Positions 44,576 through 53,278 of a DNA stretch of 64,000 bases are shown here, piece by piece (position 1 is the stretch's first letter; each line of letters opens with the position of its first letter). The notes under the pieces are model-generated. The model ran no database searches, was not told where the DNA came from, and saw only the letters and a program-made list of their open reading frames with translations. This DNA is from Xanthomonas chitinilytica. GTDB taxonomy: Bacteria > Pseudomonadota > Gammaproteobacteria > Xanthomonadales > Xanthomonadaceae. The stretch covers positions 1 to 64,000 of the forward strand of contig NZ_JAPCHY010000013.1 in assembly GCF_026107455.2 (NCBI RefSeq), written 5' to 3'. A program made the translations under genes and the position numbers.

Positions 44576-45373
44576 ATGCCCGCAATGAATGACAGTTGCG
44601 AAAATACGGCAGCGCATTGTCCGCCCTGGTATCTGCTTTCGCTGCGGCCGCGCGGTGGCCACGCGGCGATGCGGCGCGCAGCGACCCGGGTCGGGGGCCG
44701 CGTGCTCGCACTGTCGCCGTGGCGGCTGCAGCCACGCGACGATGACCTCACCCGCCGGCAACTGGCGCTGGCGCTGGACGCCGAGCGCATCATCTTCACC
44801 AGCCCGGCGGCGGTGCGTGCGGCGGCCGCGCTGGCGCCGCTGCGGGCCACCGCCGGCGGCACGCTGCTGGCGGTCGGCGCCGGCACCGCCGGTGCCCTGC
44901 ACCGGCATGGCGCCGGCCAGGTACTGGCACCCTCGCGGATGGACAGCGAGGGACTGCTGGCGTTGCCGGCGCTGGCGGCACTGCACGGCCTGCGCGCCGG
45001 GCTGGTCACCGCCCCCGGCGGCCGTGGCCTGATCGCCGCGCAACTGCAGGCGCGCGGCGCGACCCTGATCCGCGCCGATGTCTACGAACGCATCGCGGTA
45101 CCGCTGCCGGCGGCCAGCCTGCATCGCCTGGCCCACCTGCGCGCGCCGGCGGTGCTGGCGCTGAGCAGTGGCGAGGCGCTGGAGCGGGTGCTGCCGCAGC
45201 TGACGCCGGAGCTGCTGGCGCGTTGGCGGCGGATGCCGGTGGTCGCCGCCGGACCGCGCCTGGCCGACCACGCCCGGCAGTCGGGTTTCTCCCGCGTGCA
45301 CACGGCCGCCGGGCCGATGCCGCGGCAGCTGGCCGACGCCGCGCGTGCCGCGATCGAGGCAATGCAGGGCTGA
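44576..45373 (+). CDS. hemD: Uroporphyrinogen-III synthase
   Basis: The 265-residue product has the loose two-lobe HemD pattern: IIFTSPAAVRAAA (about 73-85), LLAVGAGTAGAL, DSEGLLALPAL, LVTAPGGRGLIAAQLQARGA and YERI. It closes hydroxymethylbilane to uroporphyrinogen III. The ATG at 44576 is chosen for AAAGGG 8 bases upstream; the ATG at 44585 is also possible. HemX and HemY genes follow, supporting the call. Confidence 0.88.
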   Translation: MPAMNDSCENTAAHCPPWYLLSLRPRGGHAAMRRAATRVGGRVLALSPWRLQPRDDDLTRRQLALALDAERIIFTSPAAVRAAAALAPLRATAGGTLLAVGAGTAGALHRHGAGQVLAPSRMDSEGLLALPALAALHGLRAGLVTAPGGRGLIAAQLQARGATLIRADVYERIAVPLPAASLHRLAHLRAPAVLALSSGEALERVLPQLTPELLARWRRMPVVAAGPRLADHARQSGFSRVHTAAGPMPRQLADAARAAIEAMQG

Positions 45374-45488
45374 ACCGTGCGCGCGATCACGCTTGCAGCA
45401 CCACCGCGCGACAGGTGATCCTTGCCGGGCATCGCCGACCGCCGCGACGTGCGCGACGATGGCGTGACCGACAAGGACGCAGTCCCCC

Positions 45489-46463
45489 ATGAACGAATCG
45501 CTTCCGTCCTCTCCGCGCCGCAGATGGCGCTGGATCGCCGTGATTGTCCTGATCGTGCTGGCAACGGCCGCGATCTGGTTCGGCCACCGGCAATGGCAGG
45601 CCCGCGCGGCCGAGGCCGCGGAAGCCCGTGCCGCCGCCGCGCAGCAGCTGGCGGCATTGCAGCGGAGCGTCGACGCCCTGCGCCGCGACCAGCGCGCCAA
45701 TGCCCGCGCCATCCAGGATGCGGCCGCCACCAACCGCGTGCTGCGCGACGAAATACTCGGCCTGGGCCAACGCAACGCGTTGCTGGAGGCCAACCTGGCG
45801 CAGCTGGCCGACAGTTCGCGCAGCAACGTGCCCTCGCTGCGCCGGGAGGAGGCCGAGCTGCTGCTGAGCCAGGCCCAGCAGCGGCTGGAATTCGCCGGCG
45901 ACGTGGAAGGCGCCCGGCGGCTGTATGCATTGGCCGCCGGGGCGCTGGAAAGCATCGACCTGCCCGGCTACCTCGACCTGCGCCAGGCGCTGATGCAGGA
46001 GCGCAACGCGCTCGACGCGCTGGGCCCGGGCATCGTGCCCGCGCTGGACGCGAAGCTGCTGCAGTTCGCCGACGCCCTGCAACAGCTGCCCGACCAGGCG
46101 CCGGCCAACGGCGACGCCGGCCCATGGTGGCACCAGTTGCTGTCGCCGCTGGTGCAGATCCGCCCCACCCAGGGCGACGTGCTGGTGTCCCGCTCCGAAC
46201 GCATCGCCGCGCAGGATTCGCTGCAGGTCGAACTGAGTCTGGCGCGGGCGGCGCTGGCGCGCGGCGACAGCGGCAGCTACCGGCGCGCGTTGACGCGGGT
46301 CGACGGCTGGCTGCTGCGGCTGTGGCCCGATTCCCCGGCACGGCGGCAACACCGGGCGGAGCTGGACGCCCTGCGCGACACCGAGTTGAAGCCGACGCTG
46401 CCGGAACTGGGCAGCACCCTGCAGCAACTGCGCGCGATGCGCGACGGGAGGACCTCGCCATGA
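45489..46463 (+). CDS. hemX: HemX-type membrane protein
   Basis: The 324-residue protein has one N-terminal membrane helix (about 14-30), a long coiled coil (about 40-95), and a periplasmic domain with LRREEAELLLSQAQQRLEFAGD. It is the HemX homologue of gamma-proteobacteria, once annotated as a uroporphyrinogen methyltransferase but lacking those motifs. Its stop overlaps the hemY start as ATGA. Confidence 0.85.
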   Translation: MNESLPSSPRRRWRWIAVIVLIVLATAAIWFGHRQWQARAAEAAEARAAAAQQLAALQRSVDALRRDQRANARAIQDAAATNRVLRDEILGLGQRNALLEANLAQLADSSRSNVPSLRREEAELLLSQAQQRLEFAGDVEGARRLYALAAGALESIDLPGYLDLRQALMQERNALDALGPGIVPALDAKLLQFADALQQLPDQAPANGDAGPWWHQLLSPLVQIRPTQGDVLVSRSERIAAQDSLQVELSLARAALARGDSGSYRRALTRVDGWLLRLWPDSPARRQHRAELDALRDTELKPTLPELGSTLQQLRAMRDGRTSP

Positions 46464-47722
46464 AACCGTTCCGCTCCCTGCTGATCCTGCTGCTGGTCGC
46501 CGCGCTGGGCATCCTCGGCGCGCAATGGCTGGCCCAGCAGCAGCTGCGCGACCTGGGCGAGGTCATCGTCCAGGTCGGCGGCAACGACTACGTCGCCACC
46601 CTGCCGCAGGCCGCGCTGGCCCTGCTGATCGCCGTGCTGCTGCTGTGGCTGCTGTGGACGCTGGCCAGTGCGCCGTTCCGCGCCTGGGCCCGCTACCGGC
46701 GCCGCCAGGGCCGGACCCGGCTCTTCGAAGGCCTGCAGGCGCTGGAACAGGGCCAGTGGCAGCGCGCCGAACGGCTGCTGCAGGCGGCAGCCAAGGATCC
46801 GGAAGTCGGCACGGTCGCGCTGGCCGCAGCCATCCGCGCCGCCGAGGCGCGCGGCGATACCGCGGCCGCCGGCCAGTACCTGCAGCAGCTCGGCGCCGTC
46901 GACGCGACCAGCCATGCGCTGCACAGCGCCGAACGCTGGCTGGCGCAGCAGCGCCCGCTGGAGGCGATCAACGCGCTGGACGTGGCCGGCATCCAGCCGC
47001 TGCCGCCGCGCGGGTTGTGGCTGCGCACCGAAGCGCTGGCGCAGGCCGGCCGCGCCGCCGAAGCCTACGGCCAGCTCGGCGCCCTGCGCCAGCAGCAGGC
47101 GCTCACCGCCGACGCACTGGCCGCGCTGGAAACCCGCCTGGCCGCGCAGGCGCTGGCCGAGGCCGACGACGTCAACGCCCTGGCCGCGCACTGGGAAGTG
47201 CTGCCCAAGGCCTTGCGCCACGATCCGGCGGTGGTTTCCGTCTACGCGCGGCGCGCCGTGGCGCTGAACTGGGAAGAGCCGGCATTGCGCAGCCTGGAAC
47301 AGGCACTGGAGGCGCGCTGGGACGAATCGCTGGCCGCGTTGTACGGCACGCTGCCGGTGGAGCGGTTCGATTCGCGCCGGGCCAGTGCCCAGCGCTGGCT
47401 GCAGGCCCATCCGGCCAGCCCGGCGCTGCTGCTGACCCTCGCGCGGCTGGCGCGGCGGCAGGGGCAATGGGCGCAGGCCGAGGAGTTCCTGCACCGGGCC
47501 ATCGCCCAGGATGCCGGCGCCGATGCCTGGGAGGAACTGGGCGAGGGATTTGCGGCCAACGGCGACGACGCGCTGGCCCGCCAATGCCTGCTCAACGCGC
47601 TGCGCCTGCGCCGCGGCGAACCGGTGGACGCGCTGGGCGGCCGCGACCTGCAGCAGCAGATCCACGACCAGGCGGTGCCGGAAGAACGCGACGAGCACGG
47701 CTTGCCGCGGTTGCCGGATTGA
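46460..47722 (+). CDS. hemY: HemY-type TPR membrane protein
   Basis: The 420-residue protein has two N-terminal membrane helices (about 5-21 and 49-67) and TPR-like helical repeats from about 85 on (e.g. EALEQGQWQRAERLLQAAAKDP). HemY and HemX of this type accompany hemD; their role is not settled. It starts within the hemX stop. A REP pair follows. Confidence 0.85.
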   Translation: MKPFRSLLILLLVAALGILGAQWLAQQQLRDLGEVIVQVGGNDYVATLPQAALALLIAVLLLWLLWTLASAPFRAWARYRRRQGRTRLFEGLQALEQGQWQRAERLLQAAAKDPEVGTVALAAAIRAAEARGDTAAAGQYLQQLGAVDATSHALHSAERWLAQQRPLEAINALDVAGIQPLPPRGLWLRTEALAQAGRAAEAYGQLGALRQQQALTADALAALETRLAAQALAEADDVNALAAHWEVLPKALRHDPAVVSVYARRAVALNWEEPALRSLEQALEARWDESLAALYGTLPVERFDSRRASAQRWLQAHPASPALLLTLARLARRQGQWAQAEEFLHRAIAQDAGADAWEELGEGFAANGDDALARQCLLNALRLRRGEPVDALGGRDLQQQIHDQAVPEERDEHGLPRLPD

Positions 47723-47733
47723 AGGCGAACCCC

Positions 47734-47828
47734 GTAGGAGCGACGTCAGTCGCGACAGGGGCTCGCCCGCGAAATCCCACCGGCTAGGTTCATCGGCACG
47801 GCCCTGTCGCGACTGACGTCGCTCCTAC
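47734..47828. repeat. GTAG-type REP-like inverted pair, long loop
   Basis: Perfect arms of 23 bases at 47734-47756 and 47806-47828 flank a 49-base loop, longer than in the other pairs. They separate the convergent hemY and SGNH genes. Confidence 0.88.
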
Positions 47829-47833
47829 GGGAA

Positions 47834-48628
47834 TCATCCCGCCGGCCAGGGCCGTGCCTGCGGCACGGAGACGCAGCTGGCGGCTTCTCCGGCGACTGCC
47901 GCGCTCGACCAGTCTTCCAGCGCGGGTGCGTCGGCCTTTCCTTGCAGCGGCGCAGGCGGCCGGGCGCTGCCGATGGCCAGTGCATCGAGCAGCGTCATCG
48001 CCACCAACTGCGTTCCCAGCCGGGTCGGGTGCATGCCGTCGCGCTGGTACAGCGGGGTTTCCGGCGCCTGTTCCCGCGCCAGCCGCCAGGCGCTGGCGAC
48101 CGGGGCCACGCATGCGCCCACCGCCTGCGCCGCCAGCCGGTAGCTGGTTTCGGCCTCCTTCGACCTATGCGCATGCTGCCGTTGCGGCCATGCCGAGAGC
48201 AGTACCAGCCGCGTGTGCGAGGTGGCCGGCAACAGCCGGTCGATGCGCTGCACGCTGGCGCGCAGCGCGTCGCGGCTGGCCGGCAATGCCGATGGCCCCT
48301 GCTGCAGCACCACCCAGTCCCAACGCTGGCCGAGCAGGCGCTGCAGGCGGCCGTCGCGCAGGTGGTCGGACAGCGCGTAGTCCGGCTTCGCCAGCAGGGT
48401 CACCTCCAGCCGTGCGTGCCGGCCGGTCGCCTGCCGGGTCAGTTCGCGCGGCAGGTCGTTGCTGTAGAGGTAGCTGTTGCCCACCAGCAGCACCCGCAAC
48501 GGCGGCTCCTGCTGCGCCCATGCCGGACGCACAGCCGGCCACAGCAGGAGTGCGCAACCCGCCAGCCGCCACAGCCAGGCGCGGATCGATGGCCGGCCAG
48601 CGTTCCCTGCTGCCGGCCCGGTGGCCAT
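47834..48628 (-). CDS. SGNH-type hydrolase, exported
   Basis: The 264-residue protein has a signal peptide (about 1-39, ending PAWAQ) and SGNH-like blocks: VLLVGNSYLYSNDLP (block I with GNS in place of GDS), VVLQQGPS, and the His block DGMHPTRLG near 210. The substrate is not evident. Its ATG overlaps the stop of the thiolase gene as TGATG, suggesting coupling. Confidence 0.72.
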   Translation of the reverse strand: MATGPAAGNAGRPSIRAWLWRLAGCALLLWPAVRPAWAQQEPPLRVLLVGNSYLYSNDLPRELTRQATGRHARLEVTLLAKPDYALSDHLRDGRLQRLLGQRWDWVVLQQGPSALPASRDALRASVQRIDRLLPATSHTRLVLLSAWPQRQHAHRSKEAETSYRLAAQAVGACVAPVASAWRLAREQAPETPLYQRDGMHPTRLGTQLVAMTLLDALAIGSARPPAPLQGKADAPALEDWSSAAVAGEAASCVSVPQARPWPAG

Positions 48629-49908
48629 CAGCGCTCGACGATCGCCACCACGCCCATGCCGCCGGCGGTGCAGATCGACACCAGCGCACGGCCGCCGCCG
48701 CGTTCGGCCAGCTGCTTGGCGGCGGTGGCGATCACCCGCGCGCCGGTGGCGGCGAACGGATGGCCGGTGGCCAGCGAGGAACCGACCGGGTTGATCTTCT
48801 CCGGATCGATCCGGCCCAGCGGCGCGTCCAGGCCCAGGCGGCTGCGGCAGTAGTCCTCGCTCTCCCACGCGCGCAGCGTGCACAGCACCTGCGCGGCGAA
48901 CGCCTCGTGGATCTCGTAGATGTCGAAATCCTGCAGGGCCAGGTTGTTGCGCTTGAGGATTTCCGCCACCGCCACGGTCGGGGCCATCAGCAGGCCTTCG
49001 CCGTGCACGAAGTCGACCGCGGCGACCTGCGAATCGCGCAGGTACGCCAGCGGTTCGTGGCCGTGCGCACGCGCCCACTCGTCAGACGCCAGCAGCACCG
49101 CCGAGGCGCCGTCGGTCAGCGGGGTCGAGTTGGCGGCGGTCAGGGTGCCGCGCCCGGAGGTCTTGTCGAAGGCCGGCTTCAGCGTGGCCAGCTTTTCCAG
49201 CGAGGTGTCCGCACGCAGGATGTTGTCGCGCTCCACGCCGCGGAACGGCGCGATCAGGTCGGTGAAGAAACCGCGCTCGTAGGCCGCGGCCAGCTTCTTG
49301 TGCGAGGACACCGCCCACTCGTCCTGCGAGTCGCGCGAGATGTTCCACTGCTTGGCCATGTCCTCGCAGTGGTCGCCCATGCTCTTGCCGGTGCGCGGCT
49401 CGGCCACGCCGGGGAACTCGGGCTTGAGCTCGGAGAACCTGAAGCCGGACACCAGCGCCTTGAGCTTGTCGCCGGTGCTCTTGGCGCGGTTGGCCGCCAG
49501 CAGGCGCGCGCGCAGCTTCTTGCCGTAGACGATCGGCACGTCGGAAGTGGTGTCCGAGCCGCCGCCGATGCCCGATTCGATCTGCCCCAGCGCGATCTTG
49601 TTGGCGACGGTGATGAGCGTGTCCAGCGAGGTGCCGCAGGCGCGCTGCAGGGTGATGCCCGGGGTCAGCGGCGACAGCCCGGAGGACAGCGCGGCCTCGC
49701 GGCCCAGGTTCCAGTCGCTGGGATGCTTGATCACCGCGCCCATCGCCACTTCGCCCAGCTGCTGGCCGTGCAGGCCGAAACGCTCGACCAGCGCGCCGAG
49801 CGTGCGCACCGACATTCCGAGGTTGCCGACGTCCGAATAGGCCGTGTTCTGGCGGCAGAACGGAATGCGGACACCACCGAGGATGGCGACGGGACGAGCG
49901 CTGGACAT
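48628..49908 (-). CDS. fadI: Acetyl-CoA C-acyltransferase (FadI-type thiolase)
   Basis: The 426-residue thiolase has nucleophile Cys in LQRACGTSLDT (near residue 90), His in NPVGSSLATGHPFAATG, and C-terminal Cys in SICTAGGMGVV. Its length and inserts match FadI/trifunctional-beta thiolases of fatty acid oxidation. A FadJ partner is not next to it. It precedes the SGNH gene with overlap. Confidence 0.9.
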   Translation of the reverse strand: MSSARPVAILGGVRIPFCRQNTAYSDVGNLGMSVRTLGALVERFGLHGQQLGEVAMGAVIKHPSDWNLGREAALSSGLSPLTPGITLQRACGTSLDTLITVANKIALGQIESGIGGGSDTTSDVPIVYGKKLRARLLAANRAKSTGDKLKALVSGFRFSELKPEFPGVAEPRTGKSMGDHCEDMAKQWNISRDSQDEWAVSSHKKLAAAYERGFFTDLIAPFRGVERDNILRADTSLEKLATLKPAFDKTSGRGTLTAANSTPLTDGASAVLLASDEWARAHGHEPLAYLRDSQVAAVDFVHGEGLLMAPTVAVAEILKRNNLALQDFDIYEIHEAFAAQVLCTLRAWESEDYCRSRLGLDAPLGRIDPEKINPVGSSLATGHPFAATGARVIATAAKQLAERGGGRALVSICTAGGMGVVAIVER

Positions 49909-50015
49909 GCGGATACCTGACAGGGAGGGAGGGGCTGCAACGCAACCTGCACGCAACGGGCAGGCATAATGGGGCAAAGTGTAGCTTCGACCCCGTGACG
50001 GGCCAACCGCGAAAC

Positions 50016-50903
50016 ATGAGCAATCCCTTCCCCGGCATGAATGCCCTCGGCGTACTGGCACTGGAACTGGCCGGCGGCGCGACCCCGCAGCACGCCGCGC
50101 TGTCCTCCGAACAGGCCGGGCAGCTGGCCGAGCGCATCGGCCGCGACCTGGCCAAGCTGGTGCCGCAGGTCGGCGAGATGGAACTGGTCCTGGCCGGTGC
50201 CCATTTCGACCCGGCCGAGGTGCTGCGTCCGGGCTGGCCGATCCACCGGCGGCTGCAGGAACTGCACCAGCGCGCGCCCGGCCGCCACCAGGGCCCGCGC
50301 CTGCTGGCGTTCGGCAGCGACGCCAAGGGCGAGATCCCGCTGCCGCTGCAGGCCGATGCCACGCTGACCGGCGGCGGCCTGCGGGTGCTGCCGTTCCTGC
50401 TGGCCGGCGACGACCCGCAACCGCTGCAGGCGGTGACCGAGGCGCTGGAAGAGGTGCTGCTGGCGCAGGGCATGGCCCATGCCGACACCGCACTGCTGGC
50501 GCAGCAGGCGTTCGGCGCGCAGATCGAGCACGCCCGTTACCTGACGATCAACGACCTGCTGGCGATGATGTCGATGCAGTACGACAACCAGGGGCTGGCC
50601 GTGCTGTGGCCGCTGCTGGAAGCCGCGTTGCTGGCGCCGGCGGACGAGGAATGGCTGCAGGCCGCCCCCGAACCGCTGCTGCGCTACGCCGGCGGCGAAG
50701 TGCGCATGGCGCTGTTCGACCCGGCCGGCTGGTGCGCGTACTACGCCCACGACAAGAACGACTGCCAGCGCCTGCAGCGGGTGTACGACCAGTACCTGAT
50801 GCGCCAGCGGCAGCTGGCCGCGGTGCTGGAAGCCCATGGCGTGCCGGTGCTGTACGTGCACTGCGAGCCCGGCCAGGACCCCAGGCAGCTGCTGGCCGGC
50901 TGA
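50016..50903 (+). CDS. Conserved hypothetical cytosolic protein
   Basis: The 295-residue product lacks a signal or membrane segment. Features are VLAGAHFDPAEVLRPGWPIH, LLAFGSDAKGEIPLPLQADA, and a C-terminal YYAHDKNDCQRLQRVYDQYL. I do not recognise its family. It is divergent from the thiolase gene with 107 bases between. The interval after it is filled with repeats. Confidence 0.65.
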   Translation: MSNPFPGMNALGVLALELAGGATPQHAALSSEQAGQLAERIGRDLAKLVPQVGEMELVLAGAHFDPAEVLRPGWPIHRRLQELHQRAPGRHQGPRLLAFGSDAKGEIPLPLQADATLTGGGLRVLPFLLAGDDPQPLQAVTEALEEVLLAQGMAHADTALLAQQAFGAQIEHARYLTINDLLAMMSMQYDNQGLAVLWPLLEAALLAPADEEWLQAAPEPLLRYAGGEVRMALFDPAGWCAYYAHDKNDCQRLQRVYDQYLMRQRQLAAVLEAHGVPVLYVHCEPGQDPRQLLAG

Positions 50904-51011
50904 CGCCGCCCGGCGGGCAGGGCCGCCACGGAAATTCCTCCCTTCCAGGCAGCCTTCCCGGGCTGCCTCGTTGCCGCTCGAAAAGCTCGCGACTGACGTC
51001 GCTCCTGCAAC
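50895..51011 (+). repeat. First copy of a roughly 115-bp imperfect duplication ending in a REP arm
   Basis: This block (starting within the last codons of the hypothetical gene) matches 51074-51190 in order: GCCGCC, GGCAGGGCCGC, ACGGAAATTC, TTCCAGGCA, GCTGC, CTCGAAA and finally the REP arm CTCGCGACTGACGTCGC. It ends with a single, unpaired REP arm. Confidence 0.7.
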
Positions 51012-51073
51012 GTATCCCTGCGACGCTGCGTGGCCTTGGACCATCGTCGGGGGATGTGCGACCCGGTCAGCTG

Positions 51074-51190
51074 TCAGCCGGCTGGTGCCGCCCACCGGCA
51101 GGGCCGCGACGGAAATTCTTCCTTTCCAGGCACCCCTCCAGGCTGCATTGTTGCCACTCGAAAGCTCGCGACTGACATCGCTCCTACCAG
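51074..51190 (+). repeat. Second copy of the imperfect duplication
   Basis: It repeats the block at 50895-51011 with about 15-20% change by eye and also ends in a REP arm (51165-51187, CTCGCGACTGACATCGC). The two copies indicate an older local duplication that carried the arm with it. Confidence 0.7.
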
Positions 51191-51205
51191 CAGCAAACAG
51201 GCGTT

Positions 51206-51227
51206 GTAGGAGCGAGGTGAGTCGCGG
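51206..51227 (+). repeat. Single degenerate GTAG-type REP arm
   Basis: GTAGGAGCGAGGTGAGTCGC is a diverged copy of the common arm, in inverse orientation to the arm at 51165-51187, 18 bases away; together they may be a decayed pair. Confidence 0.7.
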
Positions 51228-51352
51228 CCCGGGATGCCACCGGCCCTGAGCCGCCCCCGGTAACTCCGGCTACCCGGCGCTGCGACCGGCGCCTCATCGG
51301 CGCTACACGCGACGGCGGGCAGACTCGGCATGGACCCACGCCGGAGCCGTCC

Positions 51353-51778
51353 ATGCCGCCATCCCCGCCGCATCTGCAGGGCATCCTGGAAACCGCGCTG
51401 TACGTCGCCGACCTGGCGACCGCCGGGCGCTTCTACGAAGACGTGCTGGGCCTGGCGCCGATGCATGCCGACGCGCGGCTGCTGGCCTACCCGCTGGCGC
51501 CGGCGCAGGTGCTGCTGCTGTTCCAGCGCGGCGGCAGCGAGCAGACCGTGCGGCTGCCGTTCGGCACCATCCCGGCGCATGGCGGCAGTGGCGAGCAGCA
51601 CATCGCCTTCGCCATCGCCAGCGATGCGCTGGCGGGCTGGGAACGCCGCCTTGCCGGCCACGGCGTCGCCATCGAAGGCCGCACCGACTGGCCGGCCGGG
51701 GGCCACAGCCTGTATTTCCGCGATCCGGACCGGCACCTGCTGGAGCTGGCCACGCCGGGGCTGTGGCACAACTACTGA
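51353..51778 (+). CDS. VOC-family protein
   Basis: The 141-residue protein has VOC signatures: ILETALYVADLATAGRFYEDVLGL (11-34), GEQHIAFAIA, and LYFRDPDRHLLELATPG. The first position has Glu rather than His as potential metal ligand. The reaction is unknown. GGAG precedes the ATG at 51353. Confidence 0.82.
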   Translation: MPPSPPHLQGILETALYVADLATAGRFYEDVLGLAPMHADARLLAYPLAPAQVLLLFQRGGSEQTVRLPFGTIPAHGGSGEQHIAFAIASDALAGWERRLAGHGVAIEGRTDWPAGGHSLYFRDPDRHLLELATPGLWHNY

Positions 51779-51992
51779 AAGCATCCGACAGAACACGCCA
51801 GCCCCCAACGAGGCGCTTTTCAACAGGCGAACGACCGCTCACCCAATGTTCTGGGCGGGGATCCAGGCGAACGCCTCCGGGGACCGGCGCCTTGCACCGC
51901 CGTGAAGCTTCTCCCGCCTAACGGTTCTGTCAGCCGTTCCGGTTCTGTCCCCGCGGTCGCGGCAACGGCGCCTGCCGTCGCCGCGCGCGGCC

Positions 51993-52580
51993 TCACTCGG
52001 CGCGTTCGATCACCGCGCAGGCCAGGCGGCCGCCGGCATTGCCGGTGGGCTGGCTGGTGTAGTCGTCCGGATCGGCATGCACGATCAGGCCGCGGCCGAT
52101 GATGTCGAAATCGTCGCCGTTGCCGACGTTGACGTTGGCCGACACCGGGCCGTCGATGCGGGCGTTGCCCTGCGCGTCGGCGGCGATGTTGGGCATGTCG
52201 CCGCCGTGGTGGACCTCGCCGGTCACGCTGCCGTGCTCGACCTGCGCCGGGTTGAAGTGACCGCCGGCGCTGCTGCCGTCCGCCGCGCTGCAGTCGCCCT
52301 TCTCGTGGATGTGGAAGCCGTGCTCGCTGTCCGGCTGCAGGCCGCTGACCTGGCCGCTGGCATGCAGGCGGCCGTCCACCACGGTGAACTCGACCTGGCC
52401 GCTGACCTGGCTGTCGCCCAGCGGTGCCAGGGTGGCGCGTGCCACCACTGCGGCGGGTTCGGCCTCGGCCGTCGGGGCCGGCGCCGCGGCCTCCGGCGCC
52501 GGGGTGGTGTCCTGCGGCTGGCAGGCGCCCAGGCCCAGCACGGCGATGGCGGCGAACAGCGGGGTATGGATCGAACGCAT
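51993..52580 (-). CDS. sodC: Cu/Zn superoxide dismutase lipoprotein (paralogue 1)
   Basis: The 195-residue product has a lipoprotein signal (LGLGAC, Cys20), an Ala/Pro/Glu linker (about 22-45) and a SodC core. Metal-ligand regions are HGFHIHEKGDC, GGHFNP, HGGDMPNI and IVHADPDDY, with the late Cys in RLACAVIE for the disulfide. It disproportionates superoxide in the periplasm. AAGGAG precedes the ATG. A second sodC-like gene lies 35 bases upstream. Confidence 0.92.
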   Translation of the reverse strand: MRSIHTPLFAAIAVLGLGACQPQDTTPAPEAAAPAPTAEAEPAAVVARATLAPLGDSQVSGQVEFTVVDGRLHASGQVSGLQPDSEHGFHIHEKGDCSAADGSSAGGHFNPAQVEHGSVTGEVHHGGDMPNIAADAQGNARIDGPVSANVNVGNGDDFDIIGRGLIVHADPDDYTSQPTGNAGGRLACAVIERAE

Positions 52581-52615
52581 CGGAAACTCCTTGGTGTGTT
52601 GTCTGTGTGGGGATA

Positions 52616-53191
52616 TCAACGGGTGACCCGGATCACGCCGCAGGCGATCCGCGCGCCGGCGTTGCCGGCCGGCTGGCTGCGGTAGTCGTCGGCCTGCGCA
52701 TGCACCACCAGCGCACGGCCGGCGATGTCGTTGGCCGCGCCGCCGCCGAGGGTGACGCCGCGCAGTTGCACGTCGACGTTGGCCACGCCTTCGCCATCGA
52801 CGACCAGGTTGTCCATGTCGCCGGCATGGTGGGCGCCGCTGCCGGCGCGGCCGTGCGGCATCGCCGTGGGATTGAAGTGGTCGCCGGCGCTGGCGGCGTC
52901 GATGGCGCTGCAGTCGCCACGCTCGTGCACGTGGAAGGCGGCCAGCCGGTGTGGTTGCAGGCCGCCGACCACGCCGCTGATGCGCACGCCGCCGACCACG
53001 GGCACCAGCACCAGGCGGCCGCTGACCAGGCTGGCCGAGGCCGGGGCGAGATTGGCTTCGGCCTGCTGCGCGGTGCTGACGGCGACCGGCGGCGGCGGTG
53101 CGGGCGGCGCCGGCGGTGGCGCCGAGCTGCACGCTCCCAGCACCAGCAGCACGGACGACAGCGGCAGCAGGAATGACGAAGAACGACGCAT
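52616..53191 (-). CDS. Cu/Zn superoxide dismutase-like lipoprotein (paralogue 2)
   Basis: The 191-residue product has a lipoprotein signal (VLGAC), a Pro-rich linker, and the same metal regions as its neighbour: FHVHERGDC, GDHFNP, HHAGDM and VVHAQADDY. The electrostatic loop differs (DAASAGDH for DGSSAGGH), and the strands are more diverged. It is probably active. Start chosen at 53191 with GGAG upstream; ATG at 53203 is an alternative. Confidence 0.87.
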   Translation of the reverse strand: MRRSSSFLLPLSSVLLVLGACSSAPPPAPPAPPPPVAVSTAQQAEANLAPASASLVSGRLVLVPVVGGVRISGVVGGLQPHRLAAFHVHERGDCSAIDAASAGDHFNPTAMPHGRAGSGAHHAGDMDNLVVDGEGVANVDVQLRGVTLGGGAANDIAGRALVVHAQADDYRSQPAGNAGARIACGVIRVTR

Positions 53192-53278
53192 CGATGGCTC
53201 CATGTAACGGGGGGACGCTAACCGCGGCGGTGTCCACGCGCCATGAAGCCGGCGCGGCACCGCGGTCGGCGGACAGTA

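Noticed and set aside
51779-51992. Regulatory RNA or gene between the VOC gene and sodC
   Set aside because: No hairpin with T run, promoter or protein-like frame was found.
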